A stretch of 64,000 nt of DNA from an uncultured Christensenella sp. (GTDB taxonomy: Bacteria > Bacillota > Clostridia > Christensenellales > UBA1242), in contig CAJTYR010000002.1 of NCBI GenBank assembly GCA_910584295.1, positions 183,322-247,321 on the forward strand, given 5' to 3'. Positions 34,139 through 41,172 of this stretch are shown here, piece by piece (position 1 is the first letter of the stretch; every line of letters starts with the position of its first letter). Position numbers and translations under genes: made by a program. The notes beneath the pieces were generated by a model. The model did no database searches and was not told the DNA's origin. It saw only the letters and a list, made by a program, of their open reading frames with translations.

Positions 34139-35554
34139 ATGAAAAAAGAAAGAAACTGCTACGCAAACAAGAATAGTTATGGGGAGATTATTTCTTATCG
34201 TTTTTACTACTCTGGTAAGGACCCTATAACCGATCAACCAAAACAATACACAAAAACATGGAAAGTTCCAAAAGGACTTTCACACAAGGAAATTGAACTA
34301 CAAAAGAAAAAGGCTGAAATTGAGTTTATCAACGAAGCAACAAAGAAATCATTAGGTTTATACAAACCAGAATGTAATAAGACCTTTGAGCAGTTTGCAG
34401 AGGAGTGGAAAGAAAGAATCCTTAAGAAGAATGAGGATAGTTATAATTACTACGAAAGAGCAAAATATGCATTGAGTATAATTAACCCACACCTAGGGAG
34501 ATTTATGTTAAATAGAATAAGTGCTGAAATGGTCCAAAACTTTATGGATTATCTTTGCGATAGAACTTACACAAAAGAAATAGTAACTGTTAAGAAGTCC
34601 ATTTATGATTTAATAGATAAGCAAGGATTAAACAAAACGCAACTTGCAAGAGATTGTGGAGTTGAAAGACACACATTGGAACTTGCATCAAAGGTTGGTA
34701 GTCGTATTAGTATGATAACAGCAAAAATTATTTCAAAACATTTTAAAGTTCCGTTAGCAAAATATTTTAATGTTGAGAAAGAAGAAGTTAAATATGCAAA
34801 AGCCTCAAATGATGGGATTAGAAGAGTTTTAGTGGCTATTTTAGGTGAAGCAAAGAGAAAACAATTAGTGGAACATAACTATGCCTCAAGAGACTATATA
34901 ACACCTATTACAGGGACAACAAAAGAGAAAGAAATATTTGAGGAAGATGAAGCAAGGAGATTTGTTCAAACCCTTATAAAAGATCCTTATTTGAAAAAAC
35001 GAACTGCTTTGGCGGTGTTAATGTTTTTAGGGTTAAGAAGAGCTGAAGTGTTAGGATTATGTTGGAGTGATATTGATTTTGAAAACAAAACCTTAAGTGT
35101 AAAACGAAATAGAATTTACACAAGAACATTTGGAATTAAAACCAAAAAGACCAAAACGATTACCTCTGAAAGAACTATCAAAATGCCAGACTTACTTGTT
35201 GATATGCTGAAAGAATATAAAGTTTGGTATGATAATGAAAAAATTTATTTGGAAAAGTTTTGGGGAAACAATGATTCATTATTTTTAAGAGATAATGGGA
35301 AACCTATGAATCCAAGTTGTTTGGACTATTGGGCGAGAAGATTTAATTTTGAACATGGATTTAATCACATTCCACCCCATGCGATTAGACACACTTGTAT
35401 TACAATGCAAATAAATGCTGGAATACCTTTAAAAGTTGTTTCTGCAAGAGCAGGTCATGCGAATGAAAAGATTACACTTGGAATTTATACCCACGCGTTA
35501 AGGTCGCAAGATGATAAGGCGGCGGAGATTTATAACAACTATCTTTTAGCCTAA
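34139..35554 (+). CDS. int: Tyrosine recombinase/integrase with embedded HTH
   Basis: 471 residues. N-terminal arm-binding and SAM-like core-binding domains, then a catalytic domain with R300 (GLRRAEVLGL), a lysine-rich beta-hairpin (about 330-345), H414-x-x-R417, H440 (AGHANE) and nucleophile Y450 (IYTHAL). Between about residues 155 and 212 an XRE-like HTH (GLNKTQLARDCGVERHTLE...) interrupts the core-binding domain, as seen in some Clostridia integrases. It is the only recombinase here and should drive integration at the tRNA-Thr anticodon loop. ATG follows AAAAAGGAGAAC. Confidence 0.92.
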   Translation: MKKERNCYANKNSYGEIISYRFYYSGKDPITDQPKQYTKTWKVPKGLSHKEIELQKKKAEIEFINEATKKSLGLYKPECNKTFEQFAEEWKERILKKNEDSYNYYERAKYALSIINPHLGRFMLNRISAEMVQNFMDYLCDRTYTKEIVTVKKSIYDLIDKQGLNKTQLARDCGVERHTLELASKVGSRISMITAKIISKHFKVPLAKYFNVEKEEVKYAKASNDGIRRVLVAILGEAKRKQLVEHNYASRDYITPITGTTKEKEIFEEDEARRFVQTLIKDPYLKKRTALAVLMFLGLRRAEVLGLCWSDIDFENKTLSVKRNRIYTRTFGIKTKKTKTITSERTIKMPDLLVDMLKEYKVWYDNEKIYLEKFWGNNDSLFLRDNGKPMNPSCLDYWARRFNFEHGFNHIPPHAIRHTCITMQINAGIPLKVVSARAGHANEKITLGIYTHALRSQDDKAAEIYNNYLLA

Positions 35555-35574
35555 GAGAATAGAAAAGAAAAAAA

Positions 35575-35601
35575 GACTTGGAACGAATCCAAGTTTTTTT
35601 T
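35575..35601. terminator. Terminator shared by int and tRNA-Thr
   Basis: ACTTGGA/TCCAAGT stem with T's after and A's before; works for int on the plus strand and, via the minus-strand T run, for the tRNA. Confidence 0.8.
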
Positions 35602-35675
35602 GGAGCTACTGGCGGGAATCGGACCCGCGACCCCCACCTTACCAAGGTGGTGCTCTACCCCTGAGCCACAGTAGC
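35601..35675 (-). tRNA. tRNA-Thr(GGU), complete, element-borne
   Basis: 75 bases including encoded CCA. Acceptor GCTACTG/CAGTAGC, anticodon loop TTGGTAA (anticodon GGU), standard D and T arms, U73. G1-C72, C2-G71 and the G35-U36 anticodon bases, key threonyl-tRNA synthetase determinants, are intact. Lies about 130 bases inside the element's right crossover site. Probably replaces the tRNA gene split by integration. Confidence 0.92.
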
Positions 35676-35687
35676 ATAAATGGTATG

Positions 35688-35719
35688 TTTTTACACCAAT
35701 TTTTACACTTTTTTTACAC
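35688..35719 (+). repeat. Three TTTTTACAC repeats near the right end
   Basis: Copies at 35688-35696, 35700-35708 and 35711-35719, spaced 11-12 bp (one helical turn). A fourth copy is at 28701-28709. Arrangement fits integrase or accessory arm sites. Confidence 0.5.
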
Positions 35720-35804
35720 TTTGCTATTTTTGGGAAAAGTTCAAAACCCAAAACTCCTTTAATTTAGGGCGGTATAGCGATTTTGATAAGTGGTAAAGAA
35801 CATA

Positions 35805-35842
35805 CTTACCAAGGTGGTGCTCTACCGCTGAGCCACATCAGC
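35805..35842 (-). pseudogene. 5' half of the split tRNA-Thr(GGU), right element boundary
   Basis: Minus strand starts GCTGATG, D arm, anticodon stem and loop, then leaves tRNA sequence after CTTGGTAAG. Pairs with the 3' half at 28507-28552 (CATCAGC), differing from the intact element tRNA in acceptor stem and one D-loop base. Rest of 35843-35934 shows nothing recognisable. Confidence 0.85.
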
Positions 35843-35934
35843 AAAATTTCTATTTAAAATTATCATAGGTAAAGGCTGTTTGTCAAGTGAATTTTAATTT
35901 TGTCTTCAAGTCTTTTTTTCTTTATTACTTTATT

Positions 35935-35963
35935 TTGATTATATAGTATGGATGTGCTACTAT
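35935..35963 (+). promoter_or_regulatory. Promoter of the first U32 gene
   Basis: TTGATT (35935-35940), 17-base spacer, TACTAT (35958-35963). The ATG at 35971 lies at the predicted start site, with no Shine-Dalgarno. Confidence 0.5.
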
Positions 35964-35970
35964 ATATAAT

Positions 35971-37986
35971 ATGAAAATGAAGTTACTTTCTCCAGCTGGA
36001 GATTTTGAAAGTTTGAAAATGGCAGTCATTTATGGTGCTGATGAGGTCTATTTGGGAGTCAGGGACTTTAATGCTAGAAACAACATAGAGGGCTTTGATC
36101 TCAATGGGTTGAAAAAAGCGGTTGATTTTGCACATATTTTTGATGTGAAAGTTCATTTGACCGTAAATATTCTTTTTTGCGATGAAGAGTTGCAGAATGC
36201 TTTAGATTTGGTGGTGGAGGCTTACAATATAGGTGTTGACGCCTTCATTATTCAAGATGTTGGACTTGCGAGTTTGATAGGAAAACTCTATCCAGAAATA
36301 GAAATGCATGCAAGCACACAAATGGGGTTACATAATCTTGAGGGTGTTGTTGAAGCGAAGAAACTAGGCTTTAAGAGAGTTGTTCTTGCAAGGGAGACTC
36401 CCCTTGAAGAAATAAGCAGAATAAAGAAAAATTGTGATGTTGAGGTTGAGTATTTTGCACAAGGGGCTCTTTGTGTTTCTTTTTCTGGAAATTGTTATTT
36501 AAGTTCTTATCTTTGCGATGCAAGCGGAAACAGAGGAAAATGTAAGCAATTGTGCAGATTGCCATATGTCATTGAGAAAGATGGGAAAGTCCTGAAAGAA
36601 GGTTTTCTTTTAAGTGCAAAAGATTTTAATATGATTGATAGGCTTCATGAACTTGAGAGTGCTGGCGTTGATGCAATTAAGATTGAGGGGCGTGCAAGAC
36701 GACCTTTCTATGTTGCAGTGGCAACAATGCAATATCGTGCTGCTTTAAATGAAAAACAGATTGACAATGAAATGATTTCTCTTGCTTTTAATAGAAAATT
36801 TACTGCAGGCTATTTGGATGGAAATGGAAACATTATTTCCAATTTTCAAAGTCACATTGGGATTCCGATTGGAGTTGTTGAAAAAGTCAATATTGGCAAA
36901 AAGTTTAATGAGATTTTTGTTAGGAGTAAAAGGCTCTTAAATAAAAAATCCACTTTTAAATTTTTTAGAGGAGAGATTGAAAAATGTACCATTTCTGCCT
37001 TTGATTTATGTGAAATTGAAAATGGTCTTTATCGAATTACAACAACTCAATTTATTGAAAAGGGATGGTCTGTTAATTTGATTGTTGATAATCTTTTGGA
37101 AGATGCTGTTTTGTCAAAAGTTTTAAGAAGAAAAGTCCATATTTTTGTGACTGCAAAAGTTGGAGAGAAATTAAAAGCACAAGTGAAGTGTGGCAAGTTT
37201 GAGTTTGTGGCTTTTGGTGAGATTTGTCAGGAGGCTCTTAAACAACCGATTTCAAAAGAGGAGATAGAGAAAAATTTTGCAAAAAACGAAATTTTTGATG
37301 CCAAAGTTGCTTGTGAACTTGATCATGTGTTTTTGACAAAACAACAATTAAATGAGTTTAGAAGAAATGTTTTTGCGACTTTGGAAGAGAAAATCTGCAG
37401 TTTCTATCGTAAAAATCTAAAAACCAAGAAACTTGAAAGTTTTGAGGTTGAAAGATTTGAAAGTCTTTCAGATATGCAAATTATAGAAAGCAAGGGCGAG
37501 GTGTTGAAATCGAGAAATGTTATCTTTTCACCAGAAATATATAAACTTGACGAGATTGAATTTTTAAAATCAAAGTGTGAAAAACTTGGCAAAAATTTTT
37601 ACTTAGACACACCAAACTTTGCTCTTGAAAGTGACATTCATCTTTTGAAAGAGATAATTGAAAAAACTAAAGCATCAATTGTTGCCAACAATATGTATGC
37701 ACTTTGTTTTGACACCGAAATTGTTGTTGGTGGAGGATTGAATGTTTTTAATAAGAAAACCGCAAAATATTATGGCAAAAAATTTGTTGTTGCAGAAGGT
37801 GATGTTGGAAATAGAGTTAATTTTCCTTATATGACGCTTCGTCACTGCCCAATGAAATCAAATTTAAATGCAACTTGTAAGAATTGCCCATATCAAGATG
37901 GTTTTTCATATCGTATGCAAAATGGGAAAATACTGAATTTGAAGAGGAAAAAACTTTCAACATGCACATTTTATTTGGTGGATTAA
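35971..37986 (+). CDS. U32 peptidase-family protein (RlhA-like), long form
   Basis: 671 residues. Opening KLLSPAGDFESLKMAVIYGADEVYLG and the cysteine segment QGALCVSFSGNCYLSSYLC ... GKCKQLCR are the U32 barrel signature, now linked to rRNA or tRNA hydroxylation (RlhA, TrhP) with prephenate and iron-sulfur chemistry. The following 300+ residues correspond to the longer RlhA-type C-terminal domains (DUF3656-like). Later cysteines (HCPM...CKNCPY near residue 630) may bind a cluster. A second, shorter U32 gene is at 53521. Start is probably leaderless. Confidence 0.85.
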   Translation: MKMKLLSPAGDFESLKMAVIYGADEVYLGVRDFNARNNIEGFDLNGLKKAVDFAHIFDVKVHLTVNILFCDEELQNALDLVVEAYNIGVDAFIIQDVGLASLIGKLYPEIEMHASTQMGLHNLEGVVEAKKLGFKRVVLARETPLEEISRIKKNCDVEVEYFAQGALCVSFSGNCYLSSYLCDASGNRGKCKQLCRLPYVIEKDGKVLKEGFLLSAKDFNMIDRLHELESAGVDAIKIEGRARRPFYVAVATMQYRAALNEKQIDNEMISLAFNRKFTAGYLDGNGNIISNFQSHIGIPIGVVEKVNIGKKFNEIFVRSKRLLNKKSTFKFFRGEIEKCTISAFDLCEIENGLYRITTTQFIEKGWSVNLIVDNLLEDAVLSKVLRRKVHIFVTAKVGEKLKAQVKCGKFEFVAFGEICQEALKQPISKEEIEKNFAKNEIFDAKVACELDHVFLTKQQLNEFRRNVFATLEEKICSFYRKNLKTKKLESFEVERFESLSDMQIIESKGEVLKSRNVIFSPEIYKLDEIEFLKSKCEKLGKNFYLDTPNFALESDIHLLKEIIEKTKASIVANNMYALCFDTEIVVGGGLNVFNKKTAKYYGKKFVVAEGDVGNRVNFPYMTLRHCPMKSNLNATCKNCPYQDGFSYRMQNGKILNLKRKKLSTCTFYLVD

Positions 37987-38018
37987 AATATAGATAAAGG
38001 TAAGGGTATATACAACAT

Positions 38019-38933
38019 ATGATAAAAAGAATTAAAGCATTTAAAGATTTGAAACTTGGGATGTTCGTTCATTTTGGTCTTTATAGTATTGTTGGCAAAG
38101 GCGAATGGTATATGTACAACGAAAAAGTTGAAAATTTTGAATATGACAAGTTGTTGGGACAATTTAAAGTTGATAAGGATTGGGCGACCAGTATTATTTC
38201 AACAGCAAAAAGTTTTGGGGCAAAATATATTGTTTTAACAACGAGACATCACGATGGATTTTCTCTTTATGACACGCATGGGTTAACAGACTATGATGTT
38301 ATGCACACTCCAACAGGTCGAGATTTAATTAAAGAGTTTGTGTTGGAATGTAGAAAAAATAACATTATTCCGTATTTTTATCATACAATAATTGACTGGC
38401 ATGAAAAATCATTCAAGAAGCAACCAGATTTGTATTTTGATTATTTACTTAAGAGTGTTAAATTGCTATGTAAAAATTATGGAGAAATTGGTGGTTTCTG
38501 GTTTGATGGGACTTGGAGTGATGATGATTTTGATTGGCATTTAGATGAGATATTTTCCGTGATTAGAAAATATCAACCACAGGCAATAATATCAAACAAT
38601 GGAGGATGGGAACATCCAGGTCAAGTTATTCATAAGGAAATAGATTGCATTATTTATGAAAGAGTTTCATCTAACACTGAATCTGAGATACTTGACAAAA
38701 AAGAAAGAGCAAAAGAGGTTTGTCAAACTTTAAATAAGCATTGGGGATATTGTAAAAATGATAAGGATTATAAAACCTCAAAGCAGTTAATTGATTTATT
38801 TAATGAATGTCAACAAAACAACACAAACTTGCTTATAAATGTTGGACCGAAATCAAATGGAAAGGTTTCTTTTAAAGATAAATGTTTATTGAGAAAATTT
38901 GGCAAACATATAAAGAAAAAACACCTTATGTAA
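38019..38933 (+). CDS. GH29 alpha-L-fucosidase-like protein
   Basis: 304 residues. LGMFVHFGLYSIVGKGEWYMYNE, YIVLTTRHHDGFSLYDT and GGFWFDGTWSDDD are GH29 catalytic-barrel motifs; the Asp in WFDGTW is the expected nucleophile. It is only the catalytic domain, without the usual C-terminal beta-sandwich and without signal peptide, so a cytoplasmic enzyme. Release of fucose from host or plant glycans is the family activity. Start ATG after a weak AAGGTAAGGG. Confidence 0.85.
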   Translation: MIKRIKAFKDLKLGMFVHFGLYSIVGKGEWYMYNEKVENFEYDKLLGQFKVDKDWATSIISTAKSFGAKYIVLTTRHHDGFSLYDTHGLTDYDVMHTPTGRDLIKEFVLECRKNNIIPYFYHTIIDWHEKSFKKQPDLYFDYLLKSVKLLCKNYGEIGGFWFDGTWSDDDFDWHLDEIFSVIRKYQPQAIISNNGGWEHPGQVIHKEIDCIIYERVSSNTESEILDKKERAKEVCQTLNKHWGYCKNDKDYKTSKQLIDLFNECQQNNTNLLINVGPKSNGKVSFKDKCLLRKFGKHIKKKHLM

Positions 38934-38953
38934 AACCATAAAGTGTTTTTATT
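38917..38953. terminator. Terminator between the fucosidase and pyk
   Basis: AAAACACCTTATG and CATAAAGTGTTTTT pair with small mismatches; likely bidirectional. Confidence 0.7.
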
Positions 38954-38964
38954 ATTCTAAACTT

Positions 38965-40362
38965 TTATAATGTTTTTATCATCATGAAATTTGAGCCTCG
39001 TTGGCCGGCAACAAGTCCGCTTACAAGCACAACTTTGTCGCCTTTTTGAACATAACCAGACTCGATTGCTTTTTCGAGTGAACTTTTGTTAAGTTCGTCA
39101 ATGTTTCGATAGTTTTTATCCATGATTGGAACAACTCCATAAAGTATGCTCATTTGATGATAGGTTTTTTCGCTTGGGGTACATGCAATGATCGGAACAT
39201 TTGGTCTGAACCTGCTTATGTTTTCAGCGGTGTCTCCAGTTTTTGTAACAGCAATAATTGCCTTAATGTCTTCCGTTCTTGAAAGGGAGTATGCGGCATA
39301 ACCAATGCTCTTTGAAGTGTCATGAGTTTTGATTGGTTTTTCAAGCCCTTCAATATAGTTTTCTGCCTCAAGAGAGATTCTTGCCATTGTTGAAACAGCC
39401 TCGATTGGAAATTTTCCAGATGCAGTCTCTCCAGAGAGCATAACATTTGTTGAGCCATCAAAAACGGCATTAGCAACATCGCTTATCTCTGCTCTTGTTG
39501 GACGGGCATTGGAAATCATGCTTTCAAGCATTTGTGTTGCTGTGATTGTAATTTTTCCATTTTTATTACATTTGTTGATGAATTCTTTTTGAAGGAAAGG
39601 AATTCTTACAAAATCAATTTCAACTCCAAGGTCTCCACGGGCAACCATAATTCCGTCAGAATATTTAAGGATTTTGTCAAAGTTTTTCACACCTTCTTCG
39701 CTTTCAATTTTTGAAATAATTTTTACATTTTTGAAATCGATTGATTTGAGGTACCTTCTTATTTCAAGAACATCTTCTGCATAGTTGACAAAAGAAATTG
39801 CAACAAAATCAGCATCCACCTCTTTTGCAAAGAGGAGGTCGCTTTTGTCTTGTTCGCTTAAATATGGCATCTCTGTTTTTACGCCAGGGAGGTTGATGCT
39901 TTTATTGTTTGAAAGTTCTCCTCCATGCACAACTGTGCATATGATATCACTTGCGGTTGTTTTTTCAACTCGCAGTTCGATATTGCCGTCATTAAGCAAA
40001 ATTTTTACACCTTTACCAATTACTTTTGGAAGGTTTTTATAAGTTATGGAAACTCTTTCTTCATTTCCGGCAACATCCTTTGTTGTAAGAGTAAATTTTG
40101 CCCCATCTGAAAGCAAAATTTTTCCATTTTCAAATTGTTTAACACGTATCTCTGGTCCTTTTGTGTCAACCATAATTCCAATTGAAGCTTTTTTGTTTTT
40201 TCTTGCTGTTTTAACTGCATCAATCATTTTTTTGTGAGATTCGTGAGTGCCATGACTCATGTTGAATCTTGCAACATCCATGCCAGCATCAATCATCTTT
40301 TCAAGTGTGTTAACTTCGCAACTTGCTGGCCCAATTGAGCATACAATTTTTGTTTTGTTCAT
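38965..40362 (-). CDS. pyk: Pyruvate kinase
   Basis: Phosphoenolpyruvate + ADP to pyruvate + ATP, last step of glycolysis. 465 residues; starts TKIVCSIGPASCEVNTLEKM, with VDTKGPEIR, the active-site segment IISKIESEEGVKNFDKI, and MVARGDLGVEI. Lacks the extra C-terminal PEP-utiliser domain common in Bacilli, so the E. coli-type length. ATG at 40362 after AGGAGAAAAA. Single gene, transcribed divergently from the secG operon. A TTGAC-TCT-GTCAA palindrome at 40440-40452 lies in the shared region. Confidence 0.97.
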   Translation of the reverse strand: MNKTKIVCSIGPASCEVNTLEKMIDAGMDVARFNMSHGTHESHKKMIDAVKTARKNKKASIGIMVDTKGPEIRVKQFENGKILLSDGAKFTLTTKDVAGNEERVSITYKNLPKVIGKGVKILLNDGNIELRVEKTTASDIICTVVHGGELSNNKSINLPGVKTEMPYLSEQDKSDLLFAKEVDADFVAISFVNYAEDVLEIRRYLKSIDFKNVKIISKIESEEGVKNFDKILKYSDGIMVARGDLGVEIDFVRIPFLQKEFINKCNKNGKITITATQMLESMISNARPTRAEISDVANAVFDGSTNVMLSGETASGKFPIEAVSTMARISLEAENYIEGLEKPIKTHDTSKSIGYAAYSLSRTEDIKAIIAVTKTGDTAENISRFRPNVPIIACTPSEKTYHQMSILYGVVPIMDKNYRNIDELNKSSLEKAIESGYVQKGDKVVLVSGLVAGQRGSNFMMIKTL

Positions 40363-40525
40363 ATGTTTTTTCTCCTGATATTATGATATCAACATCGCAA
40401 AAAAAAGGCAAATTTATTTATGAAAATTTTTGTTGTATGTTGACTCTGTCAATTTGAAATTTGCCCATAATCAATGCTTTTTTGCAAAAAACGCCAAAAA
40501 ATTGAAATACTTTTTATAAAAAAGG

Positions 40526-40554
40526 TTGTTTTCTGCTTTTGATTATGTTAAAAT
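40526..40554 (+). promoter_or_regulatory. Promoter of the secG-rnr operon
   Basis: TTGTTT (40526-40531), 17-base spacer, TAAAAT (40549-40554) with TG extension. Confidence 0.6.
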
Positions 40555-40576
40555 ATTTGAGAAATAGGAGCGTGTT

Positions 40577-40813
40577 ATGAATGGTATGCTTTTGAGTCTT
40601 TGGGGCAAAATGAGTGATTGGGTTTCAACCAAATGGACACAGACCACATATATCATTGTTGTTTGTATTCTTGGAGTTTGTGGGCTTTTGCTTTTGTCTA
40701 CATATCTGAAATCAAATTTCAATAAAGGGAAAAAAGTCAAGTGGGCACCACTGATTTTGGCACTAATTTTGTTTGGACTCTTGGCTTTGGTGAGTGCACT
40801 TCGCTTCACTTGA
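40577..40813 (+). CDS. Small two-helix membrane protein upstream of secG
   Basis: 78 residues with two membrane helices (about residues 24-42 and 56-74) separated by a basic loop (KSNFNKGKKVKW). AGGAGCG precedes the ATG. First gene of the secG-rnr operon. Its size and two-helix layout resemble SecG itself, but the SecG loop is absent; function unknown. Confidence 0.65.
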   Translation: MNGMLLSLWGKMSDWVSTKWTQTTYIIVVCILGVCGLLLLSTYLKSNFNKGKKVKWAPLILALILFGLLALVSALRFT

Positions 40814-40857
40814 TGCCGTTTTGGATATGCTTGAATTTTAAGGAGATTTGTACGAAA

Positions 40858-41163
40858 ATGAATATGCTTTTGAAAAGTTACCCAATGTGGGTGACAAAGT
40901 CATTCCCTGTGATAAGAATAGTTTTGTTTTGCTTGGTTGTTGTTGCTGCAATTTTGCTTATCGTGACAACTTTGCTTCAAAATGAGGATTCTGGCGGAAC
41001 AAATGCTATTACTGGACAACAAGAAAGTTATTATGCAAAAAACAAGGGTGGCTCTCGTGACGGCAAACTTAAAATAATCACAATTGTTTGTGCTTGTGTC
41101 ATTGCTGTATGTGTTATTTTGTATTTTGTAAGTTTCTTGATTTTGCCAATTGATGCGGCGTAA
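40858..41163 (+). CDS. secG: Preprotein translocase subunit SecG
   Basis: 101 residues, two membrane helices joined by the typical glycine/serine-rich loop (LLQNEDSGGTNAITGQQESYYAK). Accessory subunit of the SecYEG channel. Sits just before rnr, as in many Bacillota. Start ATG after AAGGAG; the open frame upstream to 40741 overlaps the previous gene. N-terminus is about 25 residues longer than usual. Confidence 0.85.
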   Translation: MNMLLKSYPMWVTKSFPVIRIVLFCLVVVAAILLIVTTLLQNEDSGGTNAITGQQESYYAKNKGGSRDGKLKIITIVCACVIAVCVILYFVSFLILPIDAA

Positions 41164-41172
41164 GAGGAAAAA

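Larger units (their letters stand above)
28544..35813. mobile_element. Integrated CRESS-Rep element in tRNA-Thr
   Basis: About 7.26 kb bounded by direct copies of CTTACCAAG (28544-28552 and 35805-35813), which equals the tRNA-Thr anticodon loop plus its closing pair. Contents from left: XRE repressor, HTH/excisionase-like protein, CRESS-type Rep, Cys-rich protein, second XRE, 45-residue protein, GIY-YIG-like protein, unknown protein, tyrosine integrase, and a whole tRNA-Thr(GGU). Integrase sits at one end as usual. No relaxase, coupling protein or capsid gene is recognised, so it resembles an integrating rolling-circle plasmid rather than a conjugative element or complete phage. Confidence 0.85.

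Noticed and set aside
28515..35645. 37-bp identity between left fragment and internal tRNA-Thr as ordinary attL/attR
   Set aside because: Under that model the host 5' half (GCTACTG) and displaced 3' half (CATCAGC) would have belonged to one gene, but they do not pair; the halves at the outer ends do.
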